A stretch of DNA of 64,000 nucleotides from Solirubrobacter deserti (GTDB lineage: Bacteria; Actinomycetota; Thermoleophilia; Solirubrobacterales; Solirubrobacteraceae), in assembly GCF_003344625.1 (NCBI RefSeq), contig NZ_QPKJ02000004.1, forward strand, positions 620,001 to 684,000, in the 5' to 3' direction. Made by a program: the position numbers and the translations under genes. The notes under the pieces were generated by a model that was not told the origin of the DNA, made no database searches, and saw only the letters and a list, made by a program, of their open reading frames with translations. Positions 39,451 to 48,013 of this stretch are shown in pieces (position 1 is the stretch's first letter; every line of letters begins with the position of its first letter).

Positions 39451-40814
39451 CGGCGATCCGCAAGCACCTGCCGGACTTCCTGGCGATCCTCGGCCTGCTC
39501 GTCGTCGCGTTCGTGGTCTCGGTCTACATCCTCGACAAGCAGCGGCTCGCGCTGCCGCCGGGCGTGCCGGTCCTGGGCAAGGACTACTTCGAGATCGAGG
39601 CCGAGATGACGACGGCGCAGGCGGTCACGCCGGGCCAGGGCCAGACGGTCAACGTCGCAGGCGTCGAGGTGGGCGAGATCTCGTCGGTCAAGCTGCGCGA
39701 CGGCAAGGCCATCATCGGCATGAAGATCCAGCGCAAGCACGACCGGATCTACCGCGACGCGTCGATCCTGCTGCGGCCGAAGACGGGCCTGAAGGACATG
39801 GTGGCCGAGCTCACGCCGGGCACCCCCGAGGCCGGCCGCCTGCAGGAGGGCGGCGTGATCCCGATCTCGCAGACGCTGCCGGACGTCAACCTCGACGAGA
39901 TCCTCGCGGCGCTGGACGCGGACACCCGCGACTACCTGCTGCTGCTGCTCAACGACGGCGCGGAGGGCCTCGGGTCCGAGCGCAAGGGCCAGCAGCTCGC
40001 GCAGGCGATCCGCCGGCTGGAGCCGACCGCCAAGTACGCGCGCGAGATCAACGAGGGCCTGGCCGAACGGCGCGACCACCTGCGGCGCGTCGTGCACAAC
40101 TTCTCGCTGCTGACCGAGGAGCTCGGCCAGCGCGACACCCAGCTCGCCAATTTCGTGCAGAACTCCAACGCCGTGTTCGACACGCTGGCCCAGCAGGACG
40201 CGTCGCTGCAGGCCATCCTCCAGCGCCTGCCGGGCACGCTGCAGACGACGCAGACGACGCTCGGCAAGGTCGAGACGCTCGCCGACGTGCTCGGGCCGAC
40301 GCTCGAGGACCTGCGTCCGGCGGCGCGCGCGCTCGGGCCTTCACTGCGCAAGACGCGCCCGTTCCTGCGCGAGTCGACGCCGGTCATCCGCGACGAGATC
40401 CGCCCGTTCACGCGCGCCGCGCTGCCGACGGTGCAGGAGCTGCGCCCGGCGATGCGCGACCTGGCGGAGGCGACGCCCGACCTCACGGCCTCGGTGGGCG
40501 TCCTCAACCAGCTGCTCAACGCGGCCGCCTACAACCCGCCCGGCCAGGCGGAGGAGGGCATGCTGTTCTGGCAGGCGTGGGTCAACCACGCCGGCAACTC
40601 GCTGTTCTCCACGGCCGACTCGCACGGCCCGATCCGGCGCGGCCTGTTCCTGCTCTCCTGCAACTCCGCGCAGCTGCTGGACGCGGTCGCGCAGGCCAAC
40701 CCGCAGCTCGGCACGCTGGTCGAGCTGCTCAACGCGCCCGCGCAGCAGACGATCTGCCCGACCTCGACCCAGGGGCCCGCCGCGGGCGGCGGCGCTCCCG
40801 CGACGGGAGGCTGA
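39447..40814 (+). CDS. MCE family protein 5
   Basis: A 455-residue MCE protein: N-terminal helix (about 9-28, FLAILGLLVVAFVVSVYIL), MCE domain (IEAEMTTAQAVTPGQGQTVN, VAGVEVGEI) and a long helical region. It has a GTG start at 39447 in a GTGA overlap with member 4. No lipobox is present, unlike MceE of mycobacteria. The C-terminus is Gly/Ala/Thr-rich. The order within the operon suggests one copy of each of six different MCE subunits. Confidence 0.88.
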   Translation: MTAIRKHLPDFLAILGLLVVAFVVSVYILDKQRLALPPGVPVLGKDYFEIEAEMTTAQAVTPGQGQTVNVAGVEVGEISSVKLRDGKAIIGMKIQRKHDRIYRDASILLRPKTGLKDMVAELTPGTPEAGRLQEGGVIPISQTLPDVNLDEILAALDADTRDYLLLLLNDGAEGLGSERKGQQLAQAIRRLEPTAKYAREINEGLAERRDHLRRVVHNFSLLTEELGQRDTQLANFVQNSNAVFDTLAQQDASLQAILQRLPGTLQTTQTTLGKVETLADVLGPTLEDLRPAARALGPSLRKTRPFLRESTPVIRDEIRPFTRAALPTVQELRPAMRDLAEATPDLTASVGVLNQLLNAAAYNPPGQAEEGMLFWQAWVNHAGNSLFSTADSHGPIRRGLFLLSCNSAQLLDAVAQANPQLGTLVELLNAPAQQTICPTSTQGPAAGGGAPATGG

Positions 40815-40819
40815 CCGCG

Positions 40820-42448
40820 GTGGTCAAGGACGTTCCTTCCTTCGGCAAGATCGCGGCGATGGTGCTGTTCGCGCTGACGTGCTTTGGGCTGCTGCTGTTT
40901 CTGTGGCTCGCGTTCGGCGGGCCGGTGCCCCTGAAGCCGAAGGGCTACCGCTTCCACACGCAGTTCGCCGAGGTCGGCCAGCTCGCCACCGAGGCCGACG
41001 TGCGCATCAGCGGCGTGCCCGTCGGCAAGGTCAAGAAAATCACGCCCAACAAGCGCACGGGCGCCTCCGACGTCGAGATCCAGCTGCAGTCGCGCTACGC
41101 GCCGCTGCCGTCGGACGCGCGCGCGATCCTGCGCCAGAAGACGCTGCTGGGCGAGACCTACGTGGAGCTCACGCCGGGGCGCAATGACGCGGAGCCGATC
41201 GCCGAGGGCGGGGCGCTGGCGTCCACGCAGGTGTCCGAGACCGTCGAGCTGGACGAGATCCTGCGTTCCTTCGATCCGGAGACGCGCGCGAACTTCCAGG
41301 ATTGGATGCAAACTCAAGCTCAGGCCATCGGCGATGGCCGCGGGCGCGACTTGAATGACGCGTTGGGAAACCTGGCGCCGTTCGCCGACGACACGGCGAC
41401 GATCGTCGACGTGCTCAACCGCCAGGAGGAGGCGCTCTCCCAGCTGGTGGCCAACACGGGCGTCGTGTTCGGCGCGCTCAACGAGCGCGACACGCAGCTG
41501 CGGTCGCTGATCGAGAACTCCAACAGCGTGTTCGCGGCGACGGCCGCGCGCGACGAGGACCTGCAGGCCGCGTTCCGCGCGCTGCCGACGTTCGAGGACG
41601 AGTCGCGGCAGACGTTCGAGCGCCTGGACGAGTTCCAGCGCGAGACCGACCCGCTCGTCACGCAGCTGCGGCCCGCGGCGCGCGAGCTGTCGCCGACGCT
41701 GCGCGACCTGCAGGACGTCGCGCCGGACCTCAAGAACCTGCTCGAGCAGCTGGACCCGCTGATCGAGGCCTCCAAGGAGGGCTTCCCGGCCGCCGAGCAG
41801 GTGCTCGTGGACACGCGGCCCACGCTCGGCCAGCTCGTGCCCGCGACCGCTCAGCTCACGCCCGCGGTCGACTTCATCGGGCTCTACAAGCGCGAGCTGA
41901 CGTCGTTCTTCGCCAACGCGGGCTCGGCCACGCAGGCGCGCGACGCGCGCACCGGCCTGCACTACCTGCGCACCAGCAACCCGCTGAACCCGGAGAACCT
42001 GGCGGTGTATCCGCGCCGGCTGCCGACCAACCGGCCGAACCCGTACACGTTGCCGGGGCACTTCGACCAGATCAACTCCGGGCTGGCGGTGTACGAGGAC
42101 CGCCAGTGCTCGTCGGGGACGCAGATCCCGTCCCTGACCAACCTGCCGATCGACCTGGTCAACGACGTGATCGCGCCCGTGCCGTCGCCGGTCCCGACCG
42201 TCCAGCCGGTGATCCCGGGGCTGCCGCTGCCGCCCATCAACCTGCCGCCGATCCCGCAGATCCCGCTCACGCCCGAGCAGGCGGCGACGCTGATCCCGAC
42301 CGAGCTGCTCGACCGCATCCAGCAGTTCGCGTTCGGCGGGGTGGGCAACGCCGGCCTGGTGGCGCCGCCGTGCCGCAAGCAGGGGCCGTTCGAGTTCGGC
42401 GGCGAGCGCACGCAGTACCCGCACGTGAACGCGCGCGACGACGGGTAG
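40820..42448 (+). CDS. MCE family protein 6
   Basis: A 542-residue MCE protein: helix (about 9-32), MCE domain (FHTQFAEVGQLATEADVRIS), helical region, and a Pro-rich segment near 455-495 (VPSPVPTVQPVIPGLPLPPI). A Cys in the helix (LTCFG) lacks a proper lipobox. The GTG at 40820 is five bases after the preceding stop. It is the last MCE gene; the RND gene begins four bases later, so that gene is likely part of the same transcript. Confidence 0.88.
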   Translation: MVKDVPSFGKIAAMVLFALTCFGLLLFLWLAFGGPVPLKPKGYRFHTQFAEVGQLATEADVRISGVPVGKVKKITPNKRTGASDVEIQLQSRYAPLPSDARAILRQKTLLGETYVELTPGRNDAEPIAEGGALASTQVSETVELDEILRSFDPETRANFQDWMQTQAQAIGDGRGRDLNDALGNLAPFADDTATIVDVLNRQEEALSQLVANTGVVFGALNERDTQLRSLIENSNSVFAATAARDEDLQAAFRALPTFEDESRQTFERLDEFQRETDPLVTQLRPAARELSPTLRDLQDVAPDLKNLLEQLDPLIEASKEGFPAAEQVLVDTRPTLGQLVPATAQLTPAVDFIGLYKRELTSFFANAGSATQARDARTGLHYLRTSNPLNPENLAVYPRRLPTNRPNPYTLPGHFDQINSGLAVYEDRQCSSGTQIPSLTNLPIDLVNDVIAPVPSPVPTVQPVIPGLPLPPINLPPIPQIPLTPEQAATLIPTELLDRIQQFAFGGVGNAGLVAPPCRKQGPFEFGGERTQYPHVNARDDG

Positions 42449-42452
42449 CTCG

Positions 42453-44936
42453 ATGCGCGCGATCGTCGTTGCTCTCGTGCTCGTCGTTGCGGGTGCGGCG
42501 CTGGCCACGCGGCTGGATGTGAGCGCGTCGACGGGCTCGCTGGTCGGCGGCGGCAACGAGTCCGGGCAGGCGACCGAGAAGGCGCGCGAGCGCTTCGGCG
42601 ACGACGCCGTGTACGTGCTCGTGCGCGGCGATCTGCCGCGGATGGTGCTCACGTCCGACCTCAACCGGCTGCTGGGGCTCGAGGGCTGTCTGTCCGGGAA
42701 CCTGCCCGCGGGCGCGACGCCGCCGGGCGGGGCGGGCTCGCCATGCGACAAGATCGCGGCCGCCGATCGCGTGCACGTCGTGTACGGGCCGGGGACGTTC
42801 ATCAACTCGTCGGTCAACGAGCTCACCGCGCAGCTGCAGGGGCGCACGCGCGAGCGGGCGGCGCAGGCCGACCGGGCGCGGGAGGCGGCTTCGAAGCTGG
42901 CGCGAGCCGACGGGAAGTCCGCAGCCGAGGCGCGGCGGCTCGGCCAGGAGGCGGAGAAGCTCGTCTACGCGCAGTTCGCGTCCGAGTTGCTGGCGATGAA
43001 CGCCAAGTACGGGCTCAACCTGACGGGCGCGCCGAAGCTCAACGACCCCGACTTCGTCTACCAGCTGGTATTCGACCCCTCGCGCGGGGAGCGCACGCCG
43101 AAAGCGCGCTTCGCGTACCTGTTCCCTTCGCCGGAGTCGGCGCTGATCTCGGTGCGGCTCAACGCCGGCCTGAGCGAGGAGGAGCGCGCGGAGGCCGTGG
43201 CGCTGGTGCGGGACGCGGTCGCCATGCCGGAGTGGAAGCTGGAGAGCGGCGGGAACTACGTGGTGACGGGCGTGCCCGTGCTCGCGGACGAGCTCACGGG
43301 CGTACTCGCGGGCTCGACACTGCGGCTGTTGCTGGTGGGTGTGGCGGTGATGGCGCTGGTGCTCGCGTTGCTGTTCCGCGCGCGGCTGCGGCTGCTGCCG
43401 CTGATGGTCGCGCTGGGGACGGTCTCGATCGTGTTCGGCGCCCTCGCGCTGCTCGGACTGCCGCTGACGATGGCGTCGATCGCGGTGCTGCCGGTCCTGC
43501 TGGGGTTGGCGGTCGACTACGCGATCCAGTTCCAGGCGGGGAACTCGCGGCGGGTGATCAGCACCGCCGCCCTGGCGACCGCGGTCGGCTTCCTGATCCT
43601 GCTGCTCTCGCCCGTGCCGATGGTGCGCGGGTTCGGGGCGCTGCTCGTCGTCGGCGTCGGTGTGGCGCTGGCGTTGACGTTCACGGCGGGCGCCGCGGTG
43701 CTGCGGCGGCCACCGGCGCGGGGCGGGTTCGCGCGGGCGCTGCGCGGCGCCGGCGAGCTCGTCAACGTGGTCCGGCTCCCACGGCTGCGCGTGGAGCGGC
43801 CGTTGCGGTGGGTCGTGGCCAACGCGCGCGCGGTGCTGGTCGCGGCGGTGCTGCTGGCCGTCGGCGGGTGGGTGCTGGACTCGCGGATCGCGATCGAGTC
43901 CGAGCTGCAGAAGCTCGTGCCGCAGTCGCTCGCGGCCGTCCAGGACCTGGATGCGCTGCAGCGTTCGACGGGCACGGCGGGGGAGATCGACGTCCTCGTA
44001 GAGGGCGAGGACCTCACCGATCCCGCCGTGGTGCGCTGGATGCGCGACTACCAGAACGAGATCCTGCTGCGCAACGGCTACAGCGCCGAGCAGGGCTGTG
44101 CCGGCGCCGCGCTGTGCCCGGCGCTGTCGCTCCCGGACCTGTTCCGGACGCCGGAGCTGTCGGCGACGCGCGAGCAGGTGCGCGCGTTGCTGGACGCCGT
44201 GCCGCCGTACCTGTCGCAGGCGGCGATCTCGGCCGACCGCAAGACGGCGGTGCTGGCCTTCGGGCTGCGGCTGCAGTCGCTGGAGGGGCAGCGCGAGGTG
44301 ATCGAGGGGATGCGCTCACGGCTCGACCCGCCCGAAGGTGTGCGCGCGACGCTGGCCGGGCTGCCGGTGCTGGCGGCGGACGCCAACCACGCGATGAGCG
44401 ATCCGCTGCGGAGGCTGCTGCTCGTCGTCGCGGGGTTGCTGGCGGTCGCTTTGGCGCTCTTCGCGGTGTACCGCTCGTGGGCCCGGGCGTGGGTGCCGCT
44501 CGTGCCGATCGCGCTGGCCACGGGGTGGTCGGCGCTGGTGCTGTTCGTGGCCGGCGTGCCGCTGAATCCGCTGTCGGCGGCGTTGAGCGCACTCGTGATC
44601 GCGATCTCGACGGAGTTCTCGGTGCTGCTCTCGGCCCGGTACGTGGATGAGCGGCGCGCGGGCTTGGACCCGGCGGAGGCGCTGCGGCGGACCTACCGGG
44701 TGACGGGCGCGGCGGTGCTCGCGTCGGGCGTGACCGCGATCGCGGGCTTTGCCGTGCTGATCGCCTCGGATGTGGCCATGCTGCGGGACTTCGGGCTCGT
44801 GACGGTGCTCAACCTCGCGGTGTCGCTGGTGGGCGTGCTGGCGGTGCTCCCGGCGGTGCTGGTGCTGGCCGAGCGCGGCGAGCTGCTGCCGCGCCGCCGC
44901 GTGCGCCGCCGCCGGCGCCGGGCCGTCGCGGCGTGA
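42453..44936 (+). CDS. MmpL/HpnN-like RND superfamily transporter
   Basis: An 827-residue polytopic protein of the RND superfamily, close in plan to hopanoid transporter HpnN and MmpL proteins that move lipids. It has two halves, each with one helix, a large extracytoplasmic loop and five helices: the first loop spans about 20-285, the second about 475-640. The sterol-sensing-like core VLPVLLGLAVDYAIQFQAGN and the second-half LSALVIAISTEFSVLLSARY include the acidic residues expected for proton coupling. Its place directly after six MCE genes suggests work on the same lipid cargo. It overlaps the next gene as GTGA. Confidence 0.88.
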   Translation: MRAIVVALVLVVAGAALATRLDVSASTGSLVGGGNESGQATEKARERFGDDAVYVLVRGDLPRMVLTSDLNRLLGLEGCLSGNLPAGATPPGGAGSPCDKIAAADRVHVVYGPGTFINSSVNELTAQLQGRTRERAAQADRAREAASKLARADGKSAAEARRLGQEAEKLVYAQFASELLAMNAKYGLNLTGAPKLNDPDFVYQLVFDPSRGERTPKARFAYLFPSPESALISVRLNAGLSEEERAEAVALVRDAVAMPEWKLESGGNYVVTGVPVLADELTGVLAGSTLRLLLVGVAVMALVLALLFRARLRLLPLMVALGTVSIVFGALALLGLPLTMASIAVLPVLLGLAVDYAIQFQAGNSRRVISTAALATAVGFLILLLSPVPMVRGFGALLVVGVGVALALTFTAGAAVLRRPPARGGFARALRGAGELVNVVRLPRLRVERPLRWVVANARAVLVAAVLLAVGGWVLDSRIAIESELQKLVPQSLAAVQDLDALQRSTGTAGEIDVLVEGEDLTDPAVVRWMRDYQNEILLRNGYSAEQGCAGAALCPALSLPDLFRTPELSATREQVRALLDAVPPYLSQAAISADRKTAVLAFGLRLQSLEGQREVIEGMRSRLDPPEGVRATLAGLPVLAADANHAMSDPLRRLLLVVAGLLAVALALFAVYRSWARAWVPLVPIALATGWSALVLFVAGVPLNPLSAALSALVIAISTEFSVLLSARYVDERRAGLDPAEALRRTYRVTGAAVLASGVTAIAGFAVLIASDVAMLRDFGLVTVLNLAVSLVGVLAVLPAVLVLAERGELLPRRRVRRRRRRAVAA

Positions 44937-45523
44937 AGCGCCCCGGCGTCCTGATCGTGATCTTCGTGGGCGCGCTGCTCATGTTCATCACGTTCAACAC
45001 GATCGTCACCGAGTCCGAGGGCTCGCGCGGGCTCGAGGCCGGCGACGAGCTGCCGCCGTTCGCGATGCCGTTGTCGACCTCGCCGTGCCGCGGCCGCTGC
45101 GACGCCAACGTCGCCACCGGCGAGGGCCAGGGCGCGGCCGGCGCGCGGCCGGCGTGCGCGGTGCGGGGCCCGGAGATCCTCAACGTGTGCGAGCTCCGCG
45201 AGGCTGGCCCGTTCGTGCTCGCGTTCGTGTTTCACCCCGTCGACCGCTGCCGCGCGCAGCTGCCGGTGCTCGAACGCGTCGCCGCCCGGCATCGGGGCCT
45301 ACGGTTCCGCGTGATCGCCGTGCGCGCGAACGCCGCGGAGGCGCGCGGATTGAAGTCGAACCTGCCGGTCGGCTACGACAACGACGGGGCGGTCGCGAAC
45401 GAGTACGCGGTCGTCGTGTGCCCGACCATCACCTACGTCGCGGCCGGCGGGCGCGTCGTGGGGTCGACCGTGGGCTCGCAGACCGAGGCGCAGGTCGAGG
45501 AGTGGGTGCGCCGGATTGAGTGA
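44933..45523 (+). CDS. membrane-anchored thioredoxin-fold protein without CxxC
   Basis: A 196-residue protein with one N-terminal helix (about 5-23) and an extracytoplasmic thioredoxin-like domain (about 90-196). Compared with TlpA/ResA, the active-site stretch reads FHPVDRCRAQLP: the second Cys of CxxC is kept (Cys106) and the first is replaced (Val103). The cis-Pro loop is VCPTITYV. Extra cysteines occur at 52, 56, 75 and 86. It may form disulfides with other operon products or serve a structural role; disulfide-reductase activity of the normal type seems unlikely. GTG start overlaps the RND stop. Confidence 0.75.
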   Translation: MKRPGVLIVIFVGALLMFITFNTIVTESEGSRGLEAGDELPPFAMPLSTSPCRGRCDANVATGEGQGAAGARPACAVRGPEILNVCELREAGPFVLAFVFHPVDRCRAQLPVLERVAARHRGLRFRVIAVRANAAEARGLKSNLPVGYDNDGAVANEYAVVVCPTITYVAAGGRVVGSTVGSQTEAQVEEWVRRIE

Positions 45524-45977
45524 GCTGTCGCTCGTGTGCCGCAGGGTGTCGGTGAGTGCTCGCCGCTCGCCGGCGGACGTGCGCGCCCGGCTGCGCGGGC
45601 TCGCGGATCGCATTCCGCGCATCGCCCCTGACCCGTACGCGATCGCGATGCGGCGGCTCGGCATCGACGCGCCCACCCCGGCCGAAGCCGTGTTGCGCGA
45701 CCGGCTCGTGCGGGGCGGCTACCGCTCGCGCGGGCTGCTGCCGGACGCGCTGCTGATCGCCACGGTCGAGACCGGCGTGGGCGTCTGGGTCACCGACGCG
45801 GATCAACTGCGCATCGAGGGCGGTGAGCTCGTCGGCGCCGGTCTCCGCGTGCCGCTGTTCACCACGCCGCCGCGGCCCTCTTCGTCGCGCGTCACGCTCT
45901 TCGGCGTCGTCGTCCCGGGTGTGGCCGCCGGCGTCGTGGAGGAAGCGGTCTGGATCGCCGCGGACCTCATCGAGTGA
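45516..45977 (+). CDS. B3/4-domain-like hypothetical protein
   Basis: A 153-residue soluble protein. The central part, AVLRDRLVRGGYRSRGLLPD, ALLIATVETGVGVWVTDADQ, follows the pattern of B3/4 domains, the tRNA-editing module of phenylalanyl-tRNA synthetase that also occurs as stand-alone proteins. The resemblance is by eye and weak. The TTG at 45516 overlaps the redoxin stop by eight bases; GTG codons further in are alternatives. Its stop codon lies inside the large inverted repeat at 45970-46016. Confidence 0.55.
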   Translation: MSELSLVCRRVSVSARRSPADVRARLRGLADRIPRIAPDPYAIAMRRLGIDAPTPAEAVLRDRLVRGGYRSRGLLPDALLIATVETGVGVWVTDADQLRIEGGELVGAGLRVPLFTTPPRPSSSRVTLFGVVVPGVAAGVVEEAVWIAADLIE

Positions 45978-46016
45978 TCGATTGGTCAACCAGCGGTTGA
46001 CCAATCGATCACTCGA
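45970..46016. terminator. perfect 22-bp-stem hairpin containing both stop codons
   Basis: Bases 45970-45991 and 45995-46016 are perfect reverse complements with an AGC loop. The TGA of the upstream gene (45975-45977) and the TGA of the convergent aminotransferase (46011-46009) lie at mirror positions, so both genes end in GAG-TGA. The stem is less GC-rich than its surroundings. It probably terminates transcription from both sides. Confidence 0.8.
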
Positions 46017-46968
46017 GCGCTGCGAGCAGCCGGTCCGTCGCTGCGGCGTCGCGGAGGGTGACCCGCACGTGCTCCGACGAGCCCCACGCGGACCCGGGCG
46101 CCACGTAGACGCCGGCTGCCGCGAGCTGCGCCGCGTCTGCGCGGAGCCACACGTACGGGCCGACGCCCGGCGTCACGCGGTCGCCCAACGCCGCTGCTAG
46201 CCGCGCGCGCTCCCTCGCCACCTGCTCGCGCCGCCGCGCGACGCTCGCCGCTCCGTGCTCCACCGCCCACAGCGCGCCGGCCACGGCCGCGGCGCCCACG
46301 CCGCCGGCCGGCGCCAGCGGCAGCTCGACGCCGGTTCCCAGCACCGCGTACCCCACGCGGAACCCCGCCATCGCGTGGCCCTTCGAGAACGACCGCACCT
46401 GGATCACGCGCGGGTGGTCGACGATCGGCGCGTCCTCGGCGAAGTCCGCGAGCGCCTCGTCGACGATCAGCCAGTCGTCGCCGCCAGCGAACGACGTCAC
46501 CGCGCCGCTCGGGTCGGCGGGCGTGGTCAGCACCGTCGTGCGTTCCGGGGCGATCCCCGCCACGGGCACGGGCGTCGCGCCCGCCGCTTCGACCAGCGCG
46601 GGCAGTCGCTGCCAGCCCGGCCAGACGACCGCCACCTCCTTACCGGTGGTGTTCCGGAGCGCCGCGCGCAGGAGCTCGCCGGCGCCATGGCCCACCACGA
46701 CCCGGCCCGGATCGATGTCGTGCAGCCGCGCGATCGCGTCGCGCAAGGGCGCCACGTCGGCGTAGTCATTGACCGCCCGGCGCAGCGCGAACGTCGCCGC
46801 GTTCACGAGCTCCGGGTGCGGCGGCCCGTGCCACGCCGAGCCCGACAGGTCCAGCGGCGGCTCGGCCACCAAGGCCCGCTCCGCGTCACGGCGCGCGCGC
46901 AGCTCGGCGCTCACCTCTTCCGGCGAAAGCTCGTCGAACTGGCGGTAGTAGCGCAGCAGGCGCCGCAT
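46009..46968 (-). CDS. PLP-dependent aminotransferase, class I/II (HisC/CobD-like)
   Basis: A 319-residue fold-type I aminotransferase similar in pattern to histidinol-phosphate aminotransferase and CobD-like decarboxylases. It shows the phosphate-binding GHGAGELLRAAL, the Asp in WLIVDEALADF and the PLP lysine in RSFSKGHAMAGFRVGYA. It is shorter than typical HisC (about 350), mainly at the N-terminus. The ATG at 46968 is coupled by ATGA overlap to the upstream membrane protein gene; the longer frame upstream is a shadow. The substrate is not predictable here. Confidence 0.8.
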   Translation of the reverse strand: MRRLLRYYRQFDELSPEEVSAELRARRDAERALVAEPPLDLSGSAWHGPPHPELVNAATFALRRAVNDYADVAPLRDAIARLHDIDPGRVVVGHGAGELLRAALRNTTGKEVAVVWPGWQRLPALVEAAGATPVPVAGIAPERTTVLTTPADPSGAVTSFAGGDDWLIVDEALADFAEDAPIVDHPRVIQVRSFSKGHAMAGFRVGYAVLGTGVELPLAPAGGVGAAAVAGALWAVEHGAASVARRREQVARERARLAAALGDRVTPGVGPYVWLRADAAQLAAAGVYVAPGSAWGSSEHVRVTLRDAAATDRLLAALE

Positions 46969-47465
46969 CAGCGAGGCGCAAGCGAGGGCGCGGGACCCTC
47001 GATCACGAGGAACCAGATCCCGAACAGCACCAGCGCGATCACGGCCGACGCGCCGAAGATGCGCGCCAGCACACCTTCGCGCTGGTCGTGGCCGGCGGCG
47101 CGGCGCAGCAGCCGCCACACGCGGTCCATCCGGCTCGCGACGGCCAGCGTGACGAACAGCGACGCCAGGATGCCGAAGAAGGCGACGATGATCCCGAGGA
47201 AGTTCGAGTCCGCCAGGTAGTCGACCTGTGAGGCGATCCACAGCCACGCCAGCGGCTGCGGGCCCCACACCGACAGGCAGAGCAGCGTCTCGGCCGCCAG
47301 CACGAGCAGCGCGAGCAGCCCGTCCGCGCGCTGGCGGGCGGACGATCCGCGCTCCGGCACGCCGCGGTAATGGACCGGCCCGGTGCCCGGGCGGCGTCCG
47401 ATGAACAGGCCCCCCGTGTCCGTCGGATCGTTGCGCGCCACGCCCACGAGGATACGGGCGAGCAT
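46968..47465 (-). CDS. hypothetical membrane protein
   Basis: A 165-residue protein that I do not recognise. After a polar N-terminus (about 45 residues) there are three likely membrane helices: LLALLVLAAETLLCLSVW, FLGIIVAFFGILASLFVTLA and GASAVIALVLFGIWFLVI. An Arg-rich loop sits between the last two. It overlaps the aminotransferase start by ATGA, which implies joint expression. The ATG at 47465 is chosen; the frame further upstream is antisense to the neighbour. Confidence 0.65.
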   Translation of the reverse strand: MLARILVGVARNDPTDTGGLFIGRRPGTGPVHYRGVPERGSSARQRADGLLALLVLAAETLLCLSVWGPQPLAWLWIASQVDYLADSNFLGIIVAFFGILASLFVTLAVASRMDRVWRLLRRAAGHDQREGVLARIFGASAVIALVLFGIWFLVIEGPAPSLAPR

Positions 47466-47534
47466 GCCGACGCGCTCCGCCCGTAGCGATGGTCGCTGCG
47501 GAGTCGCTTCGCGGACTCTACGATTCTCAGCCGC

Positions 47535-47990
47535 GTGAGCCGCCACAACAAGAGCAAGCGCCGGCGCCGCGTGAAGTCCACCGCACCGCAGGTCCCCCCG
47601 CGTCCGCCGCGCCGGATCGACGAGCGCCCACAACGCCTGAACGCGCCGTGGCATCCGTTCCCGCTCGTGGAGCTGTGTGTGCTGGCCGGGATCGTCTGCA
47701 TCGTGCTCGGCCTCTTCCGCACCGAGGACCAGGGCGGGCGCATCCTGCTCACGCTCGGTTTGGTCCTGGGCTCGCTCGGCGGGCTGGACACCTCGATGCG
47801 CGAGCACTTCGCCGGCTACCGCTCGCACACGCTCGTGCTGGCCGCGTTCCCGGCGGTCGCGACCGCCGCCCTCAGCGCGTTCGCGGGCCTGTGGCTGGTG
47901 GCCGTCGTGCCGCTGATGCTGGCCGTGTTCGCGCTCGCGTTCCTCGCGCTCAAGCGCCTCTGGCGCCGCAAGACCGGCGTTCCGGCCTAG
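47535..47990 (+). CDS. hypothetical membrane protein with basic N-terminus
   Basis: A 151-residue protein with a strongly basic N-terminal 35 residues (RHNKSKRRRRVKS) and four hydrophobic segments from about residue 46 (LVELCVLAGIVCIVLGLF) to 140. The end is again basic (LKRLWRRKTG). No family is recognised. GTG at 47535 is the start. It is divergent from the preceding membrane protein and followed 24 bases later by the glyoxalase gene. Confidence 0.65.
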   Translation: MSRHNKSKRRRRVKSTAPQVPPRPPRRIDERPQRLNAPWHPFPLVELCVLAGIVCIVLGLFRTEDQGGRILLTLGLVLGSLGGLDTSMREHFAGYRSHTLVLAAFPAVATAALSAFAGLWLVAVVPLMLAVFALAFLALKRLWRRKTGVPA

Positions 47991-48013
47991 CCAGCACCTA
48001 TCCTTGCGCCCCT

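Noticed and set aside
40820..40930. Lipobox in MCE protein 6 (LTCFG), as in mycobacterial MceE lipoproteins
   Set aside because: The residue before Cys is Thr and the Cys is deep in the membrane helix with hydrophobic residues on both sides, so cleavage by signal peptidase II is unlikely.
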